Under the pieces are notes generated by a model that had not been told where the DNA came from, ran no database searches, and worked only from the letters and a program-made list of their open reading frames with translations. This document shows, piece by piece, positions 42,798 to 52,565 of a DNA stretch of 64,000 bases. Each line of letters opens with the position of its first letter. Positions within the stretch are counted from its first letter, which is position 1. The DNA is taken from positions 1 to 64,000 of the forward strand of contig CAZOOP010000011.1 of assembly GCA_964581465.1 (NCBI GenBank), given 5' to 3'. Made by a program: the position numbers and the translations under genes. Origin of the DNA: WJMB01 sp964581465 (GTDB lineage Bacteria > RBG-13-66-14).

Positions 42798-43010
42798 ATG
42801 CCGGACGAAACAGCGAAAAAGAAGCCGGACACCGCGACCCGCTTGCGCGGTTGTCTAATGGGTATCCTCACCATGGTCGCCTTCTTCGGCGTCTACGCGG
42901 GTATCCAGTTCGGCCTGTTCGGTCCCCTGCCCTCACTGTTCTACGTGCCGATGTCCATTCTGGCCGGCATCGGCCTGGGGGCCAGGCTGGCCCGGGGCAA
43001 ACGCCGTTGA
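42798..43010 (+). CDS. Small two-helix membrane protein
   Basis: This 70-residue protein has a charged N-terminus (MPDETAKKKPDTATRLRG) and two hydrophobic helices (CLMGILTMVAFFGVYAGIQF and LFYVPMSILAGIGLGARLA), ending in basic residues. I recognise no family. Codon use is like that of the genome. The start is uncertain because there is no clear ribosome binding site and an in-frame upstream extension exists. The next small gene at 43042 also encodes a small membrane protein, but with different composition. Confidence 0.5.
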   Translation: MPDETAKKKPDTATRLRGCLMGILTMVAFFGVYAGIQFGLFGPLPSLFYVPMSILAGIGLGARLARGKRR

Positions 43011-43041
43011 TTCACAACCTTATCAAAAATGGAACTAGCTG

Positions 43042-43332
43042 ATGAGCCCTACAGACCCGGAGTTTAAGGCGGCATTCAAGAAAGCACTCAAGAAAATGTT
43101 ATTCGTTATCTATCTTTTTACTGTTATGCCTAGTATCTATGGCTTTCTTAGAATGATAGTTTATGGAATAATGTATCCCGGAAACGTCGATACGGGTTTT
43201 ATCATCTTACTGTCTATCTTGGCATCTTTTATTGGCTCGTTCTTTGGCATGATTCTCGGCGAATATCCGGTCGGAGGCAACCCTTTTGCACACATTCCCC
43301 GAGGCGCCAGCGGAAAAAGCGACGTGAGATAG
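43042..43332 (+). CDS. Small membrane protein with AT-rich codons
   Basis: This 96-residue protein has a lysine-rich start (MSPTDPEFKAAFKKALKK) and two to three hydrophobic segments (MLFVIYLFTVMPSIYGF, FIILLSILASFIGSFFGMIL). No family is recognised. Its codons are markedly AT-richer than the neighbouring genes (for example ATA, TTA, TAT and ATG-rich stretches), so it may be recently acquired, fast-evolving or not expressed. The ribosome binding site is weak (GGAACT). Confidence 0.5.
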   Translation: MSPTDPEFKAAFKKALKKMLFVIYLFTVMPSIYGFLRMIVYGIMYPGNVDTGFIILLSILASFIGSFFGMILGEYPVGGNPFAHIPRGASGKSDVR

Positions 43333-43340
43333 CGCGTCTG

Positions 43341-43640
43341 TTGCGGCTCGGCGTCCCGGCGGCGCGGGGCGTGAAGCATCCGGGCATCCGCGAGCGCATT
43401 TTGCTCTTCGCCGTCCTGCTCTTGGCCGTCGACGACCAGGGGCGTCTCTACGACGACGCCGAGACCGGTTCCCTGGCATCCACCGAGCACGAGCCCTGCC
43501 CCGGCGAGGGACCCTGGGAGCTGGAGCTGATCCACATCCCCGGCGGCGGCTTCGACCTGCTCTGCCTGGACTCCACCGGCGGCCTCTCCCTGGCCCTGAA
43601 CGGCGACTGGACACAGGTCACTGAGTCCTTCATGGTTTAA
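43341..43640 (+). CDS. Possible small CDS of unknown function
   Basis: A 99-codon frame from TTG 43341 has genome-like GC-rich codons and a plausible body (LLFAVLLLAVDDQGRLYDDA, GPWELELIHIPGGGFDLLCL), but no clear ribosome binding site. It may be a real small protein, or the remains of a longer one. I recognise no family. Confidence 0.3.
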   Translation: MRLGVPAARGVKHPGIRERILLFAVLLLAVDDQGRLYDDAETGSLASTEHEPCPGEGPWELELIHIPGGGFDLLCLDSTGGLSLALNGDWTQVTESFMV

Positions 43641-43904
43641 AACCGCAGGGTTGATGATCACAATCCACGCTCGAGGGATTCGAGCAACGCGCATTGAATA
43701 CCGGCGTCGGTAAACCACGCGAACTTAACGGCGGTAATTCCGCAGCAAACAGTTGACACTCCCAGGAAGTCGAGGCTTGATTTTCGCCCTCCGGCGTCGT
43801 AATCTTGCTTACTGACAGTGTGAACGGATTCACTTCGCCCCTTTTTTTACCCTGAACTCTCCCTCCTCACCACCGATACCCCCCCGTCAGTCACGGAGAA
43901 ACTC

Positions 43905-45259
<1,355 letters not shown>

Positions 45260-45260
<1 letters not shown>

Positions 45261-46750
45261 TGGTGGAACGTCGACCCAGTCAGCCTATCGAGCCCGCCGT
45301 CTACGCCCTCTCGACGCCGGGACGCCGCGGCTACCGGCCGCCGGCTCCCGACGTGCCGACCCGACCCGTCGAAGAGCTGATCCCCGCGGAGCTGCGCCGC
45401 GACAAACCGCCGGCCCTGCCCGAGATCGACGAGCCTACACTGGTCCGGCACTACGTGCGCCTCTCCCAGCTCAACCACAACGTCGACATCGGCTTCTACC
45501 CCCTGGGCTCCTGCACGATGAAGTACAACCCCAAGATCGCCGACGCCGTCGCCGAGCTGCCCGGTCCCGCCGCCTTGCACCCCCTGCTGCCGCCGGAGAT
45601 GCTCCAGGGCGCCCTGGTGATCATGGCCGAGCTCGAGGCGATGCTGGGCGCGATCACCGGGATGGACCGCTACACCCTGCAGCCCGCCGCCGGGGCTCAA
45701 GGCGAGTTCACCGCCATCAAGATGATCCGTGCCTACCACAAGGCCCACGGCAACCCACGCAAGGTGCTGCTGGTGGCCGACTCCGCCCACGGCACCAACC
45801 CGGCCTCGGGGACGATGTGCTCCTACGACGTCGTCGAGGTGGCCTCCGACGAACGCGGCAACATCGATCCCGCCGCGCTGAAGGAGAAGCTCAACGAGGA
45901 TGTAGCCGCGCTGATGCTGACCAACCCCAGCACCCTGGGGCTCTTCGAAGAGCACATTCTCGAGGTCGCCGAGCTGGTCCACTCCGTGGGCGGTCAGCTC
46001 TACTACGACGGCGCCAACCTCAACGCCCTGCTGGGCCGCATCCGCCCCGGGGACATGGGCTTCGACGCCGTGCACCTCAACCTGCACAAGACCTTCGGCA
46101 CGCCCCACGGCGGCGGCGGCCCCGGCTCCGGACCCGTCGGAGTCAAGGAGCACCTGGCGCCCTATCTGCCCGTGCCGACCATCGAACCGGCGGAGACGCA
46201 TGACGGTGGCTGGACTCTGGACTGGGAGCGCCCGGAGAGCATCGGCAAACTCAACGCCTTCCTGGGCCACTTCCTGGTCAATCTGCGCGCCTGGGTCTAC
46301 ATCCGCCACCATGGCCTCGAGGGCCTGCACCGGGTCAGCGAGAACGCCGTGCTCAACGCCAACTACCTGATGGCCCTGGTCAAAGACATCCTGCCGCCGG
46401 CCTACGAGCGCACCTGCATGCACGAGTTCGTCGCCAGCGCCAAGGACCTCAAGGAGCGCACCGGCGTCAGCGCCCTGGACCTCTCCAAGCGCGTCATCGA
46501 CTACGGCTTCCACCCGCCGACCAACTACTTCCCGCTGATCGTCCCCGAGGCCTGGATGATCGAGCCCACCGAAACCGAGACCCGGGAGACCCTGGAAGCC
46601 TTCGCCGAGGCCCTGCGGGCCATCATCACCAAAGAGGTTCCGGAGGATCCGGAGCTGCTCCACGGAGCGCCCTGGACGGCGCCGGTGCGTCGCGTCGACG
46701 AGGTCCGGGCCGTGCGTGAGCTGAACGTTAAATGGCCCGAGGAGGGGTAA
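45260..46750 (+). CDS. gcvPB: Glycine dehydrogenase (decarboxylating) subunit 2
   Basis: This 496-residue protein is the PLP-binding half of the P-protein. Signatures are HNVDIGFYPLGSCTMKYNPK, QPAAGAQGEFTAIKMIRAYH, DSAHGTNPASGTMCSYDVVE, YYDGANLNALLGRIRPGDMG and the PLP-lysine motif HLNLHKTFGTPHGGGGPGSG. It forms the P-protein with gcvPA. ATG 45260 overlaps the gcvPA stop; AGGAGG lies just before it within gcvPA. An earlier in-frame extension within gcvPA is rejected. A terminator-like hairpin follows at 46782-46808. Confidence 0.97.
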
Positions 46751-47099
46751 TCCACAGTCGGAGTTGTTGGGATAAACACCGGGCGGGGGCCGCAAGATGC
46801 CCCCGCCCTAGTTGGATAACTTCGATTACGCTATGCAAGTAAGGACAGGCTCCCAGCCTGTCCGAGCGGTCCGTCAGGTTCGCTGCCGGTCGGTGGCAAC
46901 CGTCAACTCACGCCCTGCGGGGCGGGGTCTGTTGACCCCGCCGTTGCTGGACCACCGTTATTCGCTTGAAAACCCTGATGGGCTGATGAAGGGGCGATTG
47001 AGGAGTCCGCGCTCTTACGGGTGCGATGGAGGATAGAGCTGGAAAGCGGCCGGGTCTAAAGACCCCGCACAACAATACATCAACTATGCCAATCGACTT
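46751..47099. other. Spacer after gcvPB
   Basis: It contains the terminator hairpin and, at 46844-46864, the palindrome GGACAGGCTCCCAGCCTGTCC. A GC-rich stretch with repeated CCCGC-type words follows. No gene is supported. Confidence 0.5.
46782..46808 (+). terminator. Terminator-like hairpin after gcvPB
   Basis: GGGCGGGG and CCCCGCCC form an 8-bp stem around an 11-nt loop, 31 nt past the stop. The T-run is missing. Confidence 0.55.
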
Positions 47100-48272
47100 C
47101 TAGCGGCTGATGACGAACCGCCGGGTCTCGCTCGCAGTGTCCGTCGCCAGTGTGGCCAGGTAGACGCCGGAACGGTAAGCGCTGGTGTTTAGGCTGATCG
47201 TCTGTCGACCCGCCTCAGAAGCAATGCTAAAACTCTCGACGTTCCGTCCGGCCAGGTCGTAGATGCTCAAGCTGACACTCTGGGCCTCGGGCAGCGTGAA
47301 GGCGAAGTTGACATTGCTATTCGCCGGGTTGGGATACGGCTCATTGAGGGCCAGCCGCTGGAACTCTCCCGGCACTACCACGGCCTCCGTCGGCCCGTAT
47401 CGCTCGGTGCGACCGTCGCTACCCGTTGTTTCGAGCCAATAGACGTAACTCCCGCCGGGCTCCACGTACCGGTCCAGCCAGCGGCTGGTTGTGCCGTCCA
47501 GCGAGCCACTGACGGCGACAGGTTCATCCACGCCGCGCAGGACACGGACGGAGGCTGGCGAGTCGCCGCTTACCGTCCAGCCGAGCAGGACGCCGTCGGC
47601 GGCGGACGAAGCTGTTAGTTCAACATCCTCGATATCCCAGTCCGGGCGGGTGGTGGCGAACTTGAGATCGTAGTTGGTGATGTCGCAATAAGAGATGTGC
47701 GGGTTATCGCTGGAATCCAACGCCAGGGAGGTGTTCCAACCGACATCACCGTCCGAATCCACCGTCTCGATCTCCCAACTCGCGCCGTTCCAGGCGGCGT
47801 ACTTGAGGCCGAGGTTGGTGGCGTCGTAGTACGAGATATGGGGGTTGCCGCTGGAATCCAGCGCCAGCGAGGAGTACCGGCCGACATAACCCGCCGAGTC
47901 CACCGTATTGAGCTCCCAGCCAGCGCCGTTCCAATGTGCGTACTTGAGGTCGCGGTTGCTGGAGTCCCAGTACGAGATATGCGGGTTGCCGCTGGAATCC
48001 AGCGCCAGGGAGTTGGAGTGGCCGACTAAACCCGCCGAGTCCACCGTCTGGAGCTCCCAGCTCGCGCCGTTCCAGGCGGCGTACTTGAGCGTGCCGTGCC
48101 ATTCGTCATAGGAAGAATAGTAAGAGATGTGTGGGTTATCGCTGGAATCCAGCGCCAGGGATGTGTACCAGCCTACATAACCATCCGAGTCCACCGTCTC
48201 GATAACCCAGGCAACCGCATACGCGCCGAGAGTAATGCCAAGAACCATAATAATCGCCACTATGTACCGCAT
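47100..48272 (-). CDS. Secreted protein with four ~45-residue repeats and type IX-like C-terminus
   Basis: This 390-residue protein has a signal peptide (MRYIVAIIMVLGITLGAYAV). Residues about 22-205 hold four tandem repeats of the pattern W.ietVDSdG.VGw.tSLALDSS-NPHISYy...LKYAaWNGAsW, probably blades of a propeller-like structure. An Ig/fibronectin-like segment follows (LTASSAADGVLLGWTVSGDS), then a C-terminal domain (NEPYPNPANSNVNFAFTLPE, SIYDLAGRNV, GVYLATLATDTASETRRFVI) of the FlgD/type IX sorting type. It should be surface-exposed or secreted. ATG 48272 has an AAAAGGAGG ribosome binding site. The near-identical DNA repeats could recombine and change repeat number. Confidence 0.88.
   Translation of the reverse strand: MRYIVAIIMVLGITLGAYAVAWVIETVDSDGYVGWYTSLALDSSDNPHISYYSSYDEWHGTLKYAAWNGASWELQTVDSAGLVGHSNSLALDSSGNPHISYWDSSNRDLKYAHWNGAGWELNTVDSAGYVGRYSSLALDSSGNPHISYYDATNLGLKYAAWNGASWEIETVDSDGDVGWNTSLALDSSDNPHISYCDITNYDLKFATTRPDWDIEDVELTASSAADGVLLGWTVSGDSPASVRVLRGVDEPVAVSGSLDGTTSRWLDRYVEPGGSYVYWLETTGSDGRTERYGPTEAVVVPGEFQRLALNEPYPNPANSNVNFAFTLPEAQSVSLSIYDLAGRNVESFSIASEAGRQTISLNTSAYRSGVYLATLATDTASETRRFVISR
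47640..48230. repeat. Coding tandem repeats within the secreted protein gene
   Basis: Units of about 135-140 bp recur four times with shared words such as GGGTTGCCGCTGGAATCCAG, AGCGCCAGGGA and GCGCCGTTCCAGGCGGCGTA. Units 2 to 4 are very alike at the DNA level, which suggests recent duplication. Confidence 0.8.
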
Positions 48273-48400
48273 TTGGCCTCCTTTTCGTTTGGAACCATGT
48301 TGTCAAGGCAAAGAAAAGTATACCCTAACTCGCATATCATTTGATGTTCAAGTTGATAATCAGAATAAGTAGCGCATGGAGCTGATAGCCGATCAAAAAA

Positions 48401-48427
48401 GGGACGGGCCGAAGCCCGTCCCTTTTT
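48401..48427. terminator. Bidirectional terminator near pckA
   Basis: GGGACGGGC and GCCCGTCCC form a 9-bp stem with a CGAA loop, flanked by A6 on one side and T5 on the other. It lies 57 nt past the pckA stop (minus strand). Confidence 0.88.
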
Positions 48428-48483
48428 CCAGCGAAGTATTATCGATCACTCTAGCCCGGCTTCTCCTTGAGCAGGCCCGGGAG

Positions 48484-50262
48484 CTACCCGCAGACCGCCT
48501 CTATGATCACCGGAGCGACCTGGTACTTCTCGAGATAGGCCCGTCGATCACGGCGCAGGTTCGCCACCCAGGCGCGGTAGTCGTCCATTCGGCCGTGCTT
48601 CTCGAAGAAGAGGACCGGATTGAGTATTTCGGCGGGGACCTTTTCGAGTAGGGCGGCGTTGTCCGGGTGGTCGACGTCGGCGATCAGATAGCCGAAGTCG
48701 GGGTCGGTCTTCCAGGCCACGGCGTCGGTCAGCAAGGCCTCGAGCATGGCCGAGGAGTGGCGGATCTTGACCTTGAGGGCCTGGCCGGCCTGGACGTCCA
48801 GGGCGTCGCCGCCGACCCAGCCGGTGTTCATCGACCAGGTGACCAGCTTGGGGATGGTGGCCAGCAGCTCGCTGAAGCGGGCGGGTTGCAGGGAGTTCCT
48901 GCGCGGGAAGAAGGGCTGGGTGAAGGGGCTGCGGGTGCGACCGCGCTCCTTGCCGGCGGCCGAGGTCTTGGTGGTCTCGCCGAGCATGAAGTAACCTGCG
49001 GCCTGCTCCGGCGAGGCGAAGCGCACGATACCGGGGAAGGCGGCGTCGGGGCCTTCATCACGGTTGAGGATGCCGATGAACTCCAGCGGCGGGATGTCCT
49101 CGAGGTCGGCGGCGTCCTTGATGGCCGAGAGCGGGATGATCGAGCGGCCGTTCTGCGTCCAGACCAGGAAGTCCCAGCCGTCGGCGGGGATGTCGTACTC
49201 GTCGACGACGTCGTCGATGTCTACCTCGCCGGTGATGTAAGCGTCGACGTTCTTCTCGTCGGCCCCGGTGACCAGCAGGATCTCGCGGTAGCGCTCCACG
49301 TCCTCCCGGCTCAGCCGGCCCTTGGAGAAATCGAAGGTGCCGTCGGCGTTCTGGTAGACGTTCTCGGTCCAGGCGCTGGGATCGACGGTGCCGTCGTGGA
49401 TCACCGGCTCCATCTCCCGGGTCAGGCCGTAGGTCTTGGCGAAGCAACCGTTCTCGGTGATCGAGATCTCGCCGCCGGGCCAGAGGGTGATCATGTCGTC
49501 CTGGATCGGCCGGGTGACCTCGCCCTGCTTGGAGAAGGTGGTGGTGGTCTTGCCGGTGCCGGAGAGGCCCAGCACGGCCATGGTGACCCGGCGTCCGCCG
49601 ATGGTGACGGCCTTGGCGCCGGAGTGCAGGGTCAGCCCGCCACGCTGGTAGGAATGCTCGTTGAGCATCCGCAGGCCGCCCTTCTTGCTCTCGCCGAAGT
49701 AATCGGCCCCGATAACGTAGGTGGTGAAGTTGTCCAGGTCGACGATCATCGCCTGGCCCTGGGGCATCCCCGCCGCCTTGAGACCGGGGACCATCACCAG
49801 GCGGAAGGTGGGCGCGAAGGGCGCGGATAGCCGCTCCGGGGTCTCTACCCGCTCGCGGGGGAAGCACATCACGCTCTGCATGGCGGCGACGTTGGCGATC
49901 TCATAGCCGTAGAGCCACTGCACGGCCACGGCGCGCTCGCCCAGGCCGATGTAGTTATTGAGCTCGATGACCCGCCCGGCTTTCTCCAGGTACTCCCTGA
50001 CCGAGTCGATCAGGCAGCCGGCGGACTCGGCGTCGATCACCTTGCCCGAGTACTCGGCGGCGGCGGATTCCGGGGCGATGACGTAGGTCAGGGCGGCCTT
50101 GCGGGCCTTGTTGCGGGTGATCTTGTTCAGGCTGCCGTAGGCCGTCTCCAGCACCGCCGGGGTGTGCTCGAGGGTGATCTCGCGCAGCTCGTCCAGCGGC
50201 GGGTTGGTCAGATAGTCCACCTTGAAGGGGTGCAGCTCGTCCAGGGTCGGGCGCGGGCTCAT
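48484..50262 (-). CDS. pckA: Phosphoenolpyruvate carboxykinase (ATP-type)
   Basis: This 592-residue cytoplasmic enzyme interconverts oxaloacetate and PEP with ATP, for gluconeogenesis or anaplerosis. It has the kinase-1a P-loop LGLSGTGKTTTTFSKQ, the ENGCFAKTYGL metal-site motif, IGADYFGESKKGGLRMLNEH and PFTQPFFPRRN. The P-loop GTGKTTTT form and length fit the ATP-dependent family, though at about 590 residues it is longer than the usual ~530. ATG 50262 follows GGAGAAGCC. No co-transcribed gene is evident. Confidence 0.93.
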   Translation of the reverse strand: MSPRPTLDELHPFKVDYLTNPPLDELREITLEHTPAVLETAYGSLNKITRNKARKAALTYVIAPESAAAEYSGKVIDAESAGCLIDSVREYLEKAGRVIELNNYIGLGERAVAVQWLYGYEIANVAAMQSVMCFPRERVETPERLSAPFAPTFRLVMVPGLKAAGMPQGQAMIVDLDNFTTYVIGADYFGESKKGGLRMLNEHSYQRGGLTLHSGAKAVTIGGRRVTMAVLGLSGTGKTTTTFSKQGEVTRPIQDDMITLWPGGEISITENGCFAKTYGLTREMEPVIHDGTVDPSAWTENVYQNADGTFDFSKGRLSREDVERYREILLVTGADEKNVDAYITGEVDIDDVVDEYDIPADGWDFLVWTQNGRSIIPLSAIKDAADLEDIPPLEFIGILNRDEGPDAAFPGIVRFASPEQAAGYFMLGETTKTSAAGKERGRTRSPFTQPFFPRRNSLQPARFSELLATIPKLVTWSMNTGWVGGDALDVQAGQALKVKIRHSSAMLEALLTDAVAWKTDPDFGYLIADVDHPDNAALLEKVPAEILNPVLFFEKHGRMDDYRAWVANLRRDRRAYLEKYQVAPVIIEAVCG

Positions 50263-50429
50263 GGCTTCTCCATTCGGTCGGGACGACCGGAGCGGCGTTC
50301 GTCGTGGCGGTAGTGGACGGAAATAACGGCGGCGATGTTAACATATCCCCCTGGACCATCCAAGCTGTTTGCTGCGTCTCTATGGGTGTCTATCGGGGGC
50401 GAGGTGGAGCCGCGGCGTGCTTGTGTTAT

Positions 50430-50733
50430 CATCCCCGTTGCCCCGCCGCGGCGTCGGCAAGCTCCCCGTCTTCGGGCTGCTCAAGCGGGGCGGCGAGGTG
50501 CGGTGTATACCTCCCAGGCGCTGTGGCAGCAAGCATCTGGTCGGTGCCGTACTGGACAATGGCGAGTTGGACTCTATCGTCTACTCCGACGGCTGGAAGG
50601 CCTATAACAAGCTGTCGCTCAAAGGTTTCCACCACACATTCATCAACCACCAGGACGAACTCGCCAACGACAAAGCCCATATCGACGACATCGGGTTATT
50701 CTGGGCTACGCCAAGAGGCGGCTAAAAGCATAG
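50430..50733 (+). pseudogene. IS1595-family (ISXO2-like) transposase relic
   Basis: The frame read through 50369-50725 contains GKLPVFGLLKRGGEV, then IVYSDGWKAYNKLSLKGFHH, TFINHQDELANDKAHID and DIGLFW, the C-terminal half of ISXO2-like transposases (which carry ...YSDGWKAY... and HINGIExFWGYAKRRL). The last part is frameshifted: removing one base after FW would restore GYAKRRLKA and a stop at 50731-50733. The catalytic Glu expected in NGIExFW is replaced (DDIGLFW), and the N-terminal half is missing or scrambled. It is therefore dead. Its 3' end abuts the terminal repeat of a Family 1 element. Confidence 0.75.
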
Positions 50734-51054
50734 GGATCGTATAACCTGTTCGGACCTGGTTGCGATTGTAATCTGCTGATAATACACGTGTAGTGGCAGA
50801 TAGGCCCGTCACTTGTCAGCAGCAAAAAAGTGGCGGCTGCAAGGGGCCTGCTCGGTGGATAACCTGCCCTGCATAATTGCTGACAAAGAGCGACCACCCG
50901 ATTGCTACACGACTCATAACTGCATTATTATCAAGCAATAAAGCTGCACATGCCAGCATCGGAATCAAAGTCGGATGCACCCGAAGCGCGAACACCTGCT
51001 AGGTGAACCTTTCAATATCGGCCCTGATATGGTCCGAACACGTTACATGATACC
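50733..51054 (-). repeat. Family 1 MITE-like element (322 bp), inverted orientation
   Basis: On the plus strand it starts GGGATCGTATAACCTG then TTCGGACC and ends GTTACATGATACC. Its reverse complement is colinear with the copy at 5956-6276 (GCTTTATTGCTTGATAATAA, GCCGCCACTTTTTTGCTGCT). The flanking octamers do not match, so it may be old or may have landed at the edge of the transposase relic. Confidence 0.8.
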
Positions 51055-51326
51055 TTCTGCTAAAACCAGCAGTTAGCAGGTGTCAGTACAGGCGCACCGT
51101 TAATGAAGTTTGGGCGGATCGCATGGACTCTACGTATCCCGCTTCCGCGCTTTGACGATTCAATGCGCCTTGATCGACGGTTTTGCTGCCTTAGTCTCGT
51201 ATCAGCCATATTGGTTGGTCCGATGGCATCTGTGATGCCAGCGCCTATTATCAGCAGATTGCAATCGCAACCCGGTCCGAACAGGATACACGATCCCTTC
51301 GGAAATTCCCTTCCCAACGAGGCCCC

Positions 51327-52469
51327 ATGCTCTCCGCCGCCGCCGAACTGATGCTCGCCGCCCTGCCCGAGGTTCCCGGACCCACCCTGCTTTGGGACGC
51401 CGCCGAGGTGCACCTGGCCCGGGAGGTCAATCGCCGCCGTCCCGGTGAGCTGTTGGTGGTCGAGGACCGCCTGGGCGACCTGGAGCACTACAGAACCGAT
51501 CCCCTCACTGGTGAGCAGACCGGCCTGCGAACCCTCCACGCCGCCTTTCCGCCGGAGGAGAACTACGCGTCGATCCTGCTGGCGATGCAGCGCGACCGCG
51601 AGTTGGCCCGGCTGCAGCTCGACTGGGCCGCCGGGCGCCTGTCGCCGGGCGGCGTGCTGCTCTTCGCCGGGGCCAACCGCGAGGGCATCAAGGGCCACCG
51701 CAAGGCGCTCAAGGGCCTCTTCGGCTCCATCGAGGCCGAGATGGGCGGACACGGCCGGGTCTGGATCTGTCGCGAGCCGAGACCCGTCGAGGCCGACTGC
51801 GAGCCCGCAGCGGCCTACGAGCTGGACGGGCTGGGAGCGATATACACCCTGCCCGGCGTCTTCGGGCATCGGGGCCTGGACCGGGGCACCGAGGCCCTGC
51901 TGGCGCTGTTGCCCGGAGACTGGGGCGGCTGGCGGGTCTGCGACCTGGGCTGCGGCGGCGGCGTGCTGGCGCTCAAGGCCGCCTTGGGCGGAGCGACCCA
52001 GGTCGACGCACTGGATCACTCCGCCCGCGCCCTGGCCTGCGCCCGGGCCACCCTGGCGGGGTTGGAGAACGTCACCATCGACCCCTGGCGTTTGGACCGG
52101 GAGCTGCCGCGCGGCTACGACGCCGTGATCTGTAACCCGCCCTTCCACAGCTCGGGCTCCCACGCCGTCAGCCTGATCACCCGCTTCGTCGAGACAGCTA
52201 GGGCGGTCCTGATCGACGGCGGTGAGCTCTGGCTGGTCACGCGTCGCGAGCTGCCCGTGGAGCGCCTGCTGGGCGAAGGCTTCAGCCACTACGATCTGGT
52301 CGACGCCGTCGAGGGTTATATGGTGGTCCGCGCCGTGGCCGGTGACCTCGAGGCCGCCGCCGAGGACCCCTTCGCGAGCGAAGAGGGAGAGCTCGGGGGA
52401 GAAGCGGTTGACGATGGGGAGTTCGGCGAGAGAGGCTTCCAGGACCCGCCTGATTCCGAGACTCCTTGA
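51327..52469 (+). CDS. RsmC/RlmG-like class I SAM-dependent methyltransferase
   Basis: This 380-residue protein has a C-terminal methyltransferase domain with the SAM motif VCDLGCGGGVLALKAALGGA and the catalytic NPPF motif (YDAVICNPPFHSSGSHAVSL) that marks N-methylation of guanine or adenine in RNA or DNA. The N-terminal half (residues about 1-185) resembles the degenerate duplicated domain of RsmC/RlmG 23S/16S rRNA guanine-N2 methyltransferases. A role in rRNA modification is likely, but the exact site is not determinable. ATG 51327 has a CGAGG motif upstream. The last ~40 residues are acidic and low-complexity. A bidirectional terminator follows. Confidence 0.88.
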   Translation: MLSAAAELMLAALPEVPGPTLLWDAAEVHLAREVNRRRPGELLVVEDRLGDLEHYRTDPLTGEQTGLRTLHAAFPPEENYASILLAMQRDRELARLQLDWAAGRLSPGGVLLFAGANREGIKGHRKALKGLFGSIEAEMGGHGRVWICREPRPVEADCEPAAAYELDGLGAIYTLPGVFGHRGLDRGTEALLALLPGDWGGWRVCDLGCGGGVLALKAALGGATQVDALDHSARALACARATLAGLENVTIDPWRLDRELPRGYDAVICNPPFHSSGSHAVSLITRFVETARAVLIDGGELWLVTRRELPVERLLGEGFSHYDLVDAVEGYMVVRAVAGDLEAAAEDPFASEEGELGGEAVDDGEFGERGFQDPPDSETP

Positions 52470-52520
52470 AGAGCTGTCGAGCACGCGCGTTCCCGGCCCA
52501 AGTACCGATCCCTGAATGAG

Positions 52521-52552
52521 ACGGGGAGCTCCTGTAGGTGCTCCCCGTTCTT
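52521..52552. terminator. Terminator between convergent genes
   Basis: ACGGGGAGC and GCTCCCCGT form a 9-bp stem with a 10-nt loop, followed by TCTTT. It separates the methyltransferase gene from the minus-strand Fe-S operon. Confidence 0.8.
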
Positions 52553-52565
52553 TCATCCCTTAGGT

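Larger units (their letters stand above)
50263..51326. other. Intergenic region with transposase relic and Family 1 repeat
   Basis: Apart from the IS1595-type relic (50430-50733) and the Family 1 element (50733-51054), positions 51060-51299 end in a Family 1-like right terminus (ATTATCAGCAGATTGCAATC, then CGATCCC). No intact gene is supported. Confidence 0.5.

Noticed and set aside
43640..43904. Glycine riboswitch upstream of gcvPA
   Set aside because: The conserved glycine aptamer core was not found in the leader.
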